From the NCBI GenBank assembly GCA_020634565.1, contig JACKBN010000014.1, forward strand, positions 1 through 64,000: 64,000 bases of DNA, read 5' to 3'. Position 1 is the first letter of the stretch, and each line of letters begins with the position of its first letter. Made by a program: the position numbers and the translations under genes. Shown here piece by piece: positions 34,082 through 42,643 of the stretch. Source of the stretch: Ardenticatenaceae bacterium. Lineage in GTDB: Bacteria > Chloroflexota > Anaerolineae > Promineifilales > Promineifilaceae. The notes below the pieces were generated by a model that searched no databases, was not told the origin of the DNA, and was given only the letters and a program-made list of their open reading frames with translations.

Positions 34082-37000
34082 ATGGAAAAAGAACTAACCT
34101 CGGCTATGATTTGGAGTTTGTTTGACAGCCTTCACGAAGGCATTCTCATAGCTGAGACAGATGGTAAGATTTTATATCTGAACGAAGCAGCAGGCGATTT
34201 GCTTGGTCTTTCGCCTGAAGCAACCTCGTTGCAGGCGTTGAGCCATTTGTTTACCCCTTCCCTTCGCTGGCAAGATTGCCTGACCCCACCCTTTGCTACT
34301 CCTGTTGCGCTCGCCAACGGCCGTTTGCTAAACCTGCACACCCACCCCATTGAACTAGGCGGTGAGAATCTAGTTCAGATTGTGCTGACGCCCGATACAG
34401 ACGCTACCGATTTAGTAAATGCCACCCAGGCCCTGCGACAGCTTACCAATCTCACCCACGTCAACAACGAAACAGATTTACAGGAGCAGCTCACTCTGCT
34501 GGTTAGTGGACTGCAAAAAACTGGCTGGAATCGCGTCTTGTTGAGCCTGCGGGATGAAACTTTTAACCCAACGTTGCTCATTGCAGCCGGCATCTCGGAC
34601 GAAGAAAAGAAGTTCCTGCAAAACAACATGATCCCGGCAAAAACCTGGCTTTCTCTCTTTGAAGAAGAAACCTCGCAGCAATATCGCCACGGAGGCTGCT
34701 ATTTTGTGCCAGGCACCAGCACATGGACCGCAGAACATTTAGGTATGGTCCTTGCAGACAAGACGGCCGTTCCGCAAAACGGCAGCACCTGGCATCCCAA
34801 CGATTTGCTTTGCGTGCCACTGCATAACCAGCAAAAAGAACGCATCGGCCTGATCGGGTTGGATCAACCAACCAACGGCCGTCGCCCCACAACAATCACG
34901 CTGCAAATGATTGAGCTTTATGCCCAATTTGCGGCAGTTATCATTGAGAATGCCCAGCTTTTTCAACAAGCAGTCAACCGCAATCGTGAATTTGAGCTTC
35001 TGCTCAATAACAGCACGGCGCTCTCCAGTACGCTGGACAAAACGGCCATTTTGAATACGTTGGCACAGCAAACCATTGAAGCCAGTAACGCCGCGGGCTG
35101 CACTATTTACCAATGGCTGCCAGAAGCAGAAATGTTGGTTGTTCTTACAGACATGGCCACTGACAACAAAACGGCCGTTTCTGCCGCTGGCACTCGCCTC
35201 CCCTTCCCCGACTCACCCGTCATCAGGGATGTCTTAAAGCGACAGCAAACGCATGTCCTTTATCTGGATGAAACCGAATCGCCGCTGCCGCTGCCCGGTT
35301 GGGCCACGGGCACGGAGCAGATGAGTACCTTGGTGCCCATTGTGCTCACCGGAGAAACGTATGGCTTTATTCAGCTGCTGGGTGAAAACGGCCGTTTGCA
35401 AAACACCGTCCAACATGAGCTAAAACTGCTGATCGCCCTGGTTAATCAGGCCGCCACAGCTCTGGAGATCGCCCTCATCTTTGAAGACACCTACGAGCGC
35501 GAACGTTTTTACGGAGCAATGGGCAACGTAAGCATGGCGCTAAACTCTAGCCTGGACCGTGAGACAGTGCTCAACCTCATTTGTAGCGAAGGCCGTCGCA
35601 TCTTTAATGCAGATGGCGCTTACATCTGGCAGCTCGAAGGTGAGCAGCTAGTGGGCAGTGCAGCCGCTGGACACGGAGCAGACGAATTTATTGGCTCCAC
35701 CATACCCGTCACGGATGAAGTTAGCTTTGTCGTCAAGTTGGCGCAATCTGGCGAACCGACTTATATCAATCGGTTAGCCGAAAAAGATCAGATCGAAGTG
35801 CGACTGCCCCACGCAGAGCAGATTCAGTCCGTTTTAGGCGTGCCATTGCAGCGAGAAGACGATCTGAATGGCATTCTGATTTTGGCTGATACCAATCAAG
35901 CCAATCGTTTCACCAACAAAGACGTTAGCTGGGCTACCACGTTTGGCGTACAGGTAGCGATTGCTCTGCAAAACGCTAAACTGTTCGAGGAACAGCGTGA
36001 ATTTAACGAGACGCTTGACCAGCGTGTAGCTGAGCGTACGCGTGCCCTCAATGACGAAAGTAATCGCGTCAAAATTTTGCTTCGCATTACCTCAGAACTG
36101 TCAGCTAGTCTCGATCAAGATCGGGTGCTAAACCAGGCGTTGCACTTAGTAAACGGCGTCGTCAATGCCAAAGAAGGAGCCATCCTGCTCATTGACCAGG
36201 AATCGGGCGAGTTTATCTTCCAGGCCGCTATTGGCAGCGACCGGCCAATACCGTTGGGCGGCATTCCCAGCGGCATGATGCGCAACGAAGGTTTGGCAGG
36301 TTGGATGATTGAAAACCGTTCAGCCGTCATCTTACATGATGCCCATGAAGACCCACGCTGGCTAGAGCGAGAAACCAGTCTCAAGCACCGCTCTGTACTG
36401 GGCGTGCCACTGATCTCTAACGAAGATGAAGAGGTGATTGGCGTCCTAATGATGTTCCACACGGAGCCGAGCGCCTTTACCAATCAGCAGCTAGATTTGG
36501 TGGAAGCAGCGGCCATTCAGGTGGCCAACGCTATCAACAATGCCAGTCTGTACAAGCTTATTTTTGAACAGGCAGAGCAGCTAGGCTCCATGCTGCGCAC
36601 CGAAATCATTCAAAAAGCAAACTTGGAAGCTATTTTGGAAAGTATTGCTGACGGCGTTATCGTCGCCGACAATCGCAATCATGTGGACATTGCCAATTTA
36701 CCGGCCTGCAATATCCTAGATATTCCGCGCGACCAACTTTTAGGCAAGTCTATTAACGAACTGCTAGGCCTCTATGGCCATTTTGGTGAATCGTGGATTC
36801 ACACCATTAATGATTGGGCCCACAATGCAGACCGCATTGAACAGTGGACTTATCTGGCCGACCAACTGGTTATCGAAGACAAGTTTGTGAGTGTGCACCT
36901 CTCGCCGGTGCTGTCGGACAATCAGTTTTATGGCACGGTTTCTATCTTCCGTGATATCACCAAGGAAGTTGAGGTAGACAAGCTGAAGAGTGAGTTTGTA

Positions 37001-37693
37001 TCTACCGTTTCTCATGAACTGCGCACGCCAATGACCTCAATCAAGGGGTATGCTGACCTGATGCTCATGGGGGCAGCGGGCAAGATGACTGACCCGCAAA
37101 TTCGGTATTTGCAGGTAATTAAAAACAATGCCGACCGGCTGCACATGCTGGTGAATGATTTGCTGGATATTTCACGCATTGAAACAGGCAAGACGGGGCT
37201 GGATTTACGGCCGTTAGACATCCCCCAAATTATCGAACAAGTGGTAGACGGGCATTTGAACGGCCGTATTCAACATGAAAGCCGCCATCTGGATGTAGAA
37301 ACAGAAATTGCGCCTGCCCTGCCCCTTGTCAACGCCGATCATGCTCGCGTTACCCAGATTTTGACCAATCTGCTGGACAATGCCCTCAACTATACGCCAG
37401 ACGATGGCCATATTACGATTACCGCCACAGCCACCCACAGCTATGTGCACATCAGCGTCAAAGATACCGGCATTGGCATCGCCAAGGAAAACCAGGAAAA
37501 AATCTTTGACCGGTTCTACCGGGCTGAAGACGCGGACGTACAGCGCGTACCGGGTACAGGGCTGGGGCTGGCCATTGTACGCAGCCTGATCGAAATGCAC
37601 GGCGGCCGACTGAAAGTAGAAAGCGAATTAGGCAAAGGCAGCACATTTACCTTTAACATTCCGGTTGTTATTGAAGATAGCGACCCGACCTGA
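34082..37693 (+). CDS. Large multi-GAF/PAS sensor histidine kinase
   Basis: A 1203-residue soluble-looking kinase without clear membrane segments. It begins with a PAS-like domain (1-110). Four GAF-type regions follow (about 125-275, 300-460, 475-635, 665-840), with the coiled coil L-D-Q-R-V-A-E-R-T-R-A-L before the last. A second PAS (about 865-960) leads into HisKA with V-S-H978-E-L-R-T-P-M. HATPase motifs are N-L-L-D-N-A-L-N-Y-T-P, D-T-G-I-G-I, F-D-R-F-Y-R, and G-T-G-L-G-L-A-I-V-R. GAF boundaries are approximate. The single-domain response regulator 46 bases downstream is the obvious partner. Several stacked GAFs suggest integration of small-ligand or light/redox signals. Confidence 0.93.
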   Translation: MEKELTSAMIWSLFDSLHEGILIAETDGKILYLNEAAGDLLGLSPEATSLQALSHLFTPSLRWQDCLTPPFATPVALANGRLLNLHTHPIELGGENLVQIVLTPDTDATDLVNATQALRQLTNLTHVNNETDLQEQLTLLVSGLQKTGWNRVLLSLRDETFNPTLLIAAGISDEEKKFLQNNMIPAKTWLSLFEEETSQQYRHGGCYFVPGTSTWTAEHLGMVLADKTAVPQNGSTWHPNDLLCVPLHNQQKERIGLIGLDQPTNGRRPTTITLQMIELYAQFAAVIIENAQLFQQAVNRNREFELLLNNSTALSSTLDKTAILNTLAQQTIEASNAAGCTIYQWLPEAEMLVVLTDMATDNKTAVSAAGTRLPFPDSPVIRDVLKRQQTHVLYLDETESPLPLPGWATGTEQMSTLVPIVLTGETYGFIQLLGENGRLQNTVQHELKLLIALVNQAATALEIALIFEDTYERERFYGAMGNVSMALNSSLDRETVLNLICSEGRRIFNADGAYIWQLEGEQLVGSAAAGHGADEFIGSTIPVTDEVSFVVKLAQSGEPTYINRLAEKDQIEVRLPHAEQIQSVLGVPLQREDDLNGILILADTNQANRFTNKDVSWATTFGVQVAIALQNAKLFEEQREFNETLDQRVAERTRALNDESNRVKILLRITSELSASLDQDRVLNQALHLVNGVVNAKEGAILLIDQESGEFIFQAAIGSDRPIPLGGIPSGMMRNEGLAGWMIENRSAVILHDAHEDPRWLERETSLKHRSVLGVPLISNEDEEVIGVLMMFHTEPSAFTNQQLDLVEAAAIQVANAINNASLYKLIFEQAEQLGSMLRTEIIQKANLEAILESIADGVIVADNRNHVDIANLPACNILDIPRDQLLGKSINELLGLYGHFGESWIHTINDWAHNADRIEQWTYLADQLVIEDKFVSVHLSPVLSDNQFYGTVSIFRDITKEVEVDKLKSEFVSTVSHELRTPMTSIKGYADLMLMGAAGKMTDPQIRYLQVIKNNADRLHMLVNDLLDISRIETGKTGLDLRPLDIPQIIEQVVDGHLNGRIQHESRHLDVETEIAPALPLVNADHARVTQILTNLLDNALNYTPDDGHITITATATHSYVHISVKDTGIGIAKENQEKIFDRFYRAEDADVQRVPGTGLGLAIVRSLIEMHGGRLKVESELGKGSTFTFNIPVVIEDSDPT

Positions 37694-37739
37694 TCAAATT
37701 TTCAATCATGAGTAAGTTACTCAATTGGAAAGAGACATT

Positions 37740-38117
37740 ATGACTAAAATTCTTATAGCCGAAGACGATCAAGACATCCGCGAACTGATAGTTCTTACCC
37801 TTCAGTTTAGCGACTTTGATGTTGTCAGCGTTGAAGATGGTTCTTTGGCAGTAGAAAAAGCAAGCAACGAATCTTTCGACTTGATTTTGATGGACGTGCG
37901 GATGCCCCGCATGACCGGTTATGAAGCCTGCCGCCGCTTAAAAGAAATGGAAACGACCCAAAATATTCCTATCATCTTTTTGTCGGCCAAAGGGCAGGAA
38001 CAAGAAATTCAGACAGGCCTGGAAGCAGGGGCAGCAGATTATATTTTAAAACCCTTTGCACCAGACACTTTGGTTAATACCATCAACAAAGTTTTGAATA
38101 AGGCAAAAACTGGCTAA
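37740..38117 (+). CDS. Single-domain response regulator
   Basis: A 125-residue receiver domain only: acidic pocket A-E-D-D (7-10), phosphoacceptor Asp52 in I-L-M-D-V-R-M-P, Ser in F-L-S-A-K-G, and Lys in L-K-P-F-A. It has no output domain, so it relays phosphate or binds a target, as CheY does. The ATG at 37740 has GGAAAGAG upstream; an in-frame upstream ATG at 37725 would add five residues. The next gene starts 3 bases after its stop, so the regulator and the alpha/beta hydrolase homologue are co-translated. Confidence 0.93.
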   Translation: MTKILIAEDDQDIRELIVLTLQFSDFDVVSVEDGSLAVEKASNESFDLILMDVRMPRMTGYEACRRLKEMETTQNIPIIFLSAKGQEQEIQTGLEAGAADYILKPFAPDTLVNTINKVLNKAKTG

Positions 38118-38120
38118 ATC

Positions 38121-38912
38121 ATGAGTATCACTACAATAGACAGCCAACTGATTCATTACGAAGTCCTGGGACGTGGCCAGCCACTGATTTTCATTCATGG
38201 TTGGGTCGGTTCCTGGCGCTATTGGTGGCCGTCTATGCAAGCGCTGTCAGCGCATTATCGCACCTTTGCCTTCGACCTATGGGGCTACGGTGACTCCAGC
38301 AAAACGCCAGATTATTACTCGCTCAACGCGTATGTCAATATGGTTGACCAATTTATTGACAAGCTAGGTGTGGCTCGGCCTGTTATTTTGGTAGGCCATG
38401 GGCTGGGCGCAGTGGTGGCTCTCAATTACACTGCCAAAAATCCAGAGAATGTGGCTAAGCTGGCCACAATTTCGCTGCCAGTTTCTGGTGCTCATCTCAC
38501 AAACAAGCTGCAAGGGGCTGATACCGATTCAATGGTAAGCCGCGTATTGGGCCGATCGGAAAGTTTTGCTGAAATTGACAGCGAAATTCGCAAGGTGGAT
38601 ACAATTGCCGTTTCTAAATCCATGGATGAAATTGGCAAAATGGATTTTGTTTCTGAAATTACCAATTTGAACCGACCATTACTGCTAGTATACGGCCGTC
38701 AAGACAATCTCGTCGTGCAACCAAATGGTGAATACAGCTACCTCCAGCAGTCGGTCAATGATCGCTTTTACGTTGAACTGGAACTGTGCCATCACTTCCC
38801 CATGCTGCAAGAAAAAGCCAAGTTCAACCGCCTGCTGCTCGATTTTATTATCGCCAGTGCAGAGCTAACCGAACTGACCCCCAAAGAATATTGGCAGCGG
38901 CGTATCCGGTAA
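38121..38912 (+). CDS. Alpha/beta hydrolase homologue lacking the nucleophile serine
   Basis: A 263-residue alpha/beta hydrolase fold protein homologous to the one at 29058. The oxyanion-hole region F-I-H-G-W, the acid in Y-G-R-Q-D-N-L and the histidine in C-H-H-F-P-M are kept. The nucleophile elbow, however, reads V-G-H-G94-L-G-A: the codon GGG stands where the Ser codon belongs. Classic Ser hydrolysis is therefore not possible, and a binding or signalling role (as in the KAI2/D14-like or RsbQ-like use of this fold) is conceivable, although those proteins keep the Ser. Lies 3 bases after the response regulator gene. Confidence 0.85.
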   Translation: MSITTIDSQLIHYEVLGRGQPLIFIHGWVGSWRYWWPSMQALSAHYRTFAFDLWGYGDSSKTPDYYSLNAYVNMVDQFIDKLGVARPVILVGHGLGAVVALNYTAKNPENVAKLATISLPVSGAHLTNKLQGADTDSMVSRVLGRSESFAEIDSEIRKVDTIAVSKSMDEIGKMDFVSEITNLNRPLLLVYGRQDNLVVQPNGEYSYLQQSVNDRFYVELELCHHFPMLQEKAKFNRLLLDFIIASAELTELTPKEYWQRRIR

Positions 38913-39031
38913 GGAAACGGCCGTTTCCGCTTCACCTAATAGACCTTCGCCCCACAAATAGGTACAATTGCACGTATACGTCGGCACGATAGCGTACCGT
39001 CCGGCATATCTGCCCAGCAAAGGAGTTTCCC

Positions 39032-41467
39032 ATGAGCGATTTCAAATTCGAAGTGTGGCCCACCGAATTCCGCCAAATCAACCAATATTTTGGGCAAAAC
39101 CCCAATAACTACGCCCAATTTGGGCTACCCGGCCATGAAGGATTGGATTTGATGGCCCCCACCGGCAGTAAAATCTTCGCTGTAGCTCCCGGCACTGTGC
39201 GCGTGGTAAATGCCCAACCCAACAACCACAACTATGGTATTCACGTCCGCGTGGATCATGTGGATGGTTGGCAAACCATTTATGCCCACCTACAACAAGC
39301 CACAGTGCGCGTGGGCGAACCCGTAAAAGCGGGCGATCAGCTAGGACTGGCCGACAATACGGGCAACAGCTTTGGCTCCCACCTGCATCTCACACTCAAG
39401 CGGCAAAATGCCAGCTACACTGATAACAGTGGCACGAAATGGCCCTATAACATTTTTGATCCCACACCGTTCTTGCTGCCCCTGCTTGGCTGGCAGCGTC
39501 CTGCTGGCCCATACACTGATGGCTGGGCATACACAGACGGCGTCATCATTGTGGGCGATTTGGCGCAGGTGAACAGCGGCGGCATCAACTTGAGAGCCAA
39601 CCCCAGCATCGTTGGCACGTTAATCGATCTGGTTCCGGGTGGCACGATTGTTATCGTTACAGGCGCGCCAAGAGGTCAATACACGCCAGTAAAGGTTGCG
39701 AACGCCTCGCTGACCAACGTACCCACAGAGCCGCCTCCCACACCCGTCCCACCCGATCCAACGGATAATCTGGTAAATGGCTGGGCGTTTACCACCTACA
39801 TCACCCGCGCAGGTAACCAGGCCATTGTGGGGCAGTATGGGATTAACTTACGCGCAGCTCCCAGCCGCACCGCCACTAACATGGGCCTTGTAAAGGGGGG
39901 TAGCACTCTAAGCATCACGGGCTCACCGCAGGGCGAATACACACCAGTTGCCGCCCGTCGGGTCGATTTTTCTGGGCCGGTGAATATTCCAGACGAAGTG
40001 GCTCCACCTATTGTCCCAACGCCGGACCCTGACCCAGAACCTACACCACCACCGACGGATGCAATTTTGGGTTGGGCCTACACCCAAAACCTGACCATAA
40101 ACGGCCGTACAGTCATCTCTGGTCGGTTTGGTACCAATTTACGGGCAGCGCCCGTGCGCGGTGGCAGCAAGCTGGGCCTGTTCATCGAAGGCGGCACAGG
40201 CACCCTTGCTGGCCAGTCCAGCGGAGAATACACGCCCGTTTGGGTGTCACGGAGCAGCCTGCGCAACATCCCTAGCCCGCTTCCGCCCATTACCCAGCCC
40301 ACACCGTTGCCTGGAGATTCCACACCGCCGCCCCCACCCCCGCAACCAATCTCCGACACAACACCAGGTTGGGCCTTTACCGCTGCTATTACTGTTTCCG
40401 GCGGGATGGCGAACGCTGGTCAATACGGCATCAATTTGCGGGCTGCGCCACGACGCGACGCGGAAAAAGTGGGTTTTGTGCCCGGCAATGCCAGCATGAT
40501 CGTGACAGGCGCGCCGCAAGGCGAGTACACACCAGTTCGAGTAGACGACAACATTTTGCAGGACACGGTAACCGGGCCAGTGGCTGTTATTGATACGCTC
40601 ACACCGCCTGATGGCGTGTTTGACCCGGAACCACCAGTTTTGGGCGATGCCCGCCTTGGTCTGCACGCTTCGGCCGATCCAGGCATTTCGCAGGCTGAAA
40701 TTGAGGAGTTTGCGGATATGCGCCCCGGCATGATTAAGGTGCTGTCGTTCCATGAGCCAACGGCCGTACAAAAACTGTCCCAGGCGCATCCCGATGCACG
40801 CTGGATCGTGCGGGCCTTTTTGGAGTTTCGTACGGCCAACGGCGTCCGCAACATCAGCCCAGGGCAATTCCTCAACGACACCGTAAATGATGTGCGCCGC
40901 ACGCTGGAAATGATCGGACCAGGCCGGGATGTGGTGATTGAACTCCACAACGAGCCCAATCTGGTGCCGGAAGGGCTTACCGGAGCCTGGAACGATGGGG
41001 CCAGCTTTGCCGAATGGTGGCTAGAGGTGCTACGCCTTTACCGGCAAGCGCTGCCGGGTCGGAAATTTATCTATCCAGGATTGTCACCGGGTTCGGCCGT
41101 TTCTGGCATCAAACAAGATCATATTCAATTTGTAGAAGCCAGCCGCGCCGCCGTGGAAGCTGCCGACGGACTGGGCATTCACACCTATTGGTCAAACGTC
41201 TACCCCATGCAGCAAGCCCTCAACGTGCTGGATGATTACATCAGCCGCTTCCGCTACAAGCCCATCTGGATTACCGAAGCGAGCAACAACAAGGCAGGCA
41301 CGCCGGTCTACATGAAAGCGCAGCAATATTTGGACTTTTGGCGCGAAATTCAAAAACGGCCGACTGTTCAGGGCGTCACCTATTTTGTCGCTTCAGCCAG
41401 CAACCCCGCCTTTAAGGAAGAAGTTTGGGTGGGCCGGGACATTGGCAAACGCGTCGGGCGTCGTTAA
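39032..41467 (+). CDS. M23 peptidase / four SH3b-like repeats / glycosidase-like fusion protein
   Basis: An 811-residue multidomain protein. Residues 30-130 form an M23 (LytM) domain: G-H-E-G-L-D-L, and S-H-L-H-L-T as the H-x-H metal site. Four SH3b-like repeats start near residues 164, 249, 346 and 446 (pattern G-W-A-[FY]-T ... I-N-L-R-A-A-P ... G-E-Y-T-P-V), joined by Pro-rich linkers. The C-terminal 270 residues look like a TIM-barrel glycoside hydrolase, with acid/base candidate Glu641 in H-N-E-P-N and nucleophile candidate Glu749 in W-I-T-E-A-S. A cell-wall or polysaccharide-degrading enzyme is likely. There is no N-terminal signal peptide, which is odd. AAAGGAG precedes the ATG. Confidence 0.82.
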   Translation: MSDFKFEVWPTEFRQINQYFGQNPNNYAQFGLPGHEGLDLMAPTGSKIFAVAPGTVRVVNAQPNNHNYGIHVRVDHVDGWQTIYAHLQQATVRVGEPVKAGDQLGLADNTGNSFGSHLHLTLKRQNASYTDNSGTKWPYNIFDPTPFLLPLLGWQRPAGPYTDGWAYTDGVIIVGDLAQVNSGGINLRANPSIVGTLIDLVPGGTIVIVTGAPRGQYTPVKVANASLTNVPTEPPPTPVPPDPTDNLVNGWAFTTYITRAGNQAIVGQYGINLRAAPSRTATNMGLVKGGSTLSITGSPQGEYTPVAARRVDFSGPVNIPDEVAPPIVPTPDPDPEPTPPPTDAILGWAYTQNLTINGRTVISGRFGTNLRAAPVRGGSKLGLFIEGGTGTLAGQSSGEYTPVWVSRSSLRNIPSPLPPITQPTPLPGDSTPPPPPPQPISDTTPGWAFTAAITVSGGMANAGQYGINLRAAPRRDAEKVGFVPGNASMIVTGAPQGEYTPVRVDDNILQDTVTGPVAVIDTLTPPDGVFDPEPPVLGDARLGLHASADPGISQAEIEEFADMRPGMIKVLSFHEPTAVQKLSQAHPDARWIVRAFLEFRTANGVRNISPGQFLNDTVNDVRRTLEMIGPGRDVVIELHNEPNLVPEGLTGAWNDGASFAEWWLEVLRLYRQALPGRKFIYPGLSPGSAVSGIKQDHIQFVEASRAAVEAADGLGIHTYWSNVYPMQQALNVLDDYISRFRYKPIWITEASNNKAGTPVYMKAQQYLDFWREIQKRPTVQGVTYFVASASNPAFKEEVWVGRDIGKRVGRR

Positions 41468-41477
41468 GAGGAAGCTG

Positions 41478-41735
41478 ATGGAATTTATTCTTCCCCTAGC
41501 GGCCCTTGTTTTAATTGTCGCCTTTGTGGGCTATGTGCGACGGGGGCAGCAAAAAACAAACTGCCCCGAATGTGGCAGCACACAGCTGCATATTGTTGAT
41601 AAACAGCTCAAAGAGCTTAAACAGGATTCGACTATAGGCTACAGCGTCAAGCTGGATGTGAGCTTGATTCTGGAAACACGCTATCGTTGCCAGGTTTGCA
41701 ACCACACCTGGCTGGTTACAGCTCCTGAAAATTAA
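41478..41735 (+). CDS. Small membrane-anchored zinc-ribbon protein
   Basis: An 85-residue protein: one N-terminal membrane helix (3-19), then a cytoplasmic or surface domain with C-P-E-C (about 29-32) and C-Q-V-C (about 71-74), which together make a four-cysteine zinc ribbon. Function unknown. ATG 41478 has AGAGGAAG upstream and starts 10 bases after the stop of the fusion protein gene, so both may be co-expressed. The FAH-family gene follows 31 bases downstream. Confidence 0.75.
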   Translation: MEFILPLAALVLIVAFVGYVRRGQQKTNCPECGSTQLHIVDKQLKELKQDSTIGYSVKLDVSLILETRYRCQVCNHTWLVTAPEN

Positions 41736-41766
41736 CCTAAAAAGCATCATTCCTGAGGAGTTTCCC

Positions 41767-42630
41767 TTGAAATTCGCGCGCTACTCGATAAACGGCCGTT
41801 CTCCCAAAATTGGCCTCGTCACAGAAAACCAGCTTATTGACCTGTCAAACGTGGTGCCTTCGATGCAGGCCCTCATTGCCCTTAGCGCCGACGGCCTGGC
41901 GATGGTGCAGCAGCACGCCGCCAGCAGCCAATCCATTCCCCTGGCAGATGTCAAGCTGCATGCCCCGCTGCTGCCGCGTCGCAACGTCATGTGCCTGGGC
42001 CTGAACTATGCGGAACATGTCCGGGAATCACTCACAGCACAGGGGCAAACCGTGGATTTACCGCAGTTCCCCGTCGTGTTTACCAAGGCGACAACGGCCG
42101 TATCCGGCCCCACCGATCCCATCCCCTATGATCCGCAAGTTTCAGAAAGTATGGATTTTGAAGTGGAGCTGGCCGTCATCATTGGCAAACAGGGCAAAAA
42201 TATTCCGGTTGAGCAGGCGATGGAGTACGTGTTTGGCTACACCGTTCTCAACGACATCACCGCCCGCGATTTACAGCGCCAGGGCAAGCAGTTCTTCAAG
42301 GGGAAAAGCCTGGATGGCAGCTGCCCGATTGGCCCCTGGATTGTCAGCCGCGACGCGCTGCCCCACCCGCACGATCTCAACATTCGCTGTCTGGTGAATG
42401 ACGTGGAAAAACAGTCCAGCAATACGCGCCACATGATTTTCGACATTCCCGCCACCATCGCCTACCTGTCACGCGGCATGACGCTGCTGCCCGGCGACAT
42501 CATCGCCACCGGCACGCCCGACGGCGTAGGTTTTGCCCGCACCCCACCCGAGTTTTTACGTCCTGGCGATGTGGTTCATTCGATTGTGGAAGGCATTGGT
42601 GAAATGAAAAATGTGGTAACGGCCGTCTAA
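41767..42630 (+). CDS. Fumarylacetoacetate hydrolase-family protein
   Basis: A 287-residue FAH-fold enzyme with the typical metal-site motifs: C-L-G-L-N-Y-A-E-H, F-E-V-E-L-A-V-I-I-G-K, D-I-T-A-R-D-L-Q, and G-T-P-D-G-V-G. Family members hydrolyse or decarboxylate beta-diketo or 2-keto acid compounds in aromatic and sugar-acid breakdown; the substrate here is not readable. The start is TTG at 41767 with CTGAGGAG upstream. It is convergent with the STAND regulator gene (13-base gap). Confidence 0.9.
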   Translation: MKFARYSINGRSPKIGLVTENQLIDLSNVVPSMQALIALSADGLAMVQQHAASSQSIPLADVKLHAPLLPRRNVMCLGLNYAEHVRESLTAQGQTVDLPQFPVVFTKATTAVSGPTDPIPYDPQVSESMDFEVELAVIIGKQGKNIPVEQAMEYVFGYTVLNDITARDLQRQGKQFFKGKSLDGSCPIGPWIVSRDALPHPHDLNIRCLVNDVEKQSSNTRHMIFDIPATIAYLSRGMTLLPGDIIATGTPDGVGFARTPPEFLRPGDVVHSIVEGIGEMKNVVTAV

Positions 42631-42643
42631 CAATCCCGACACT

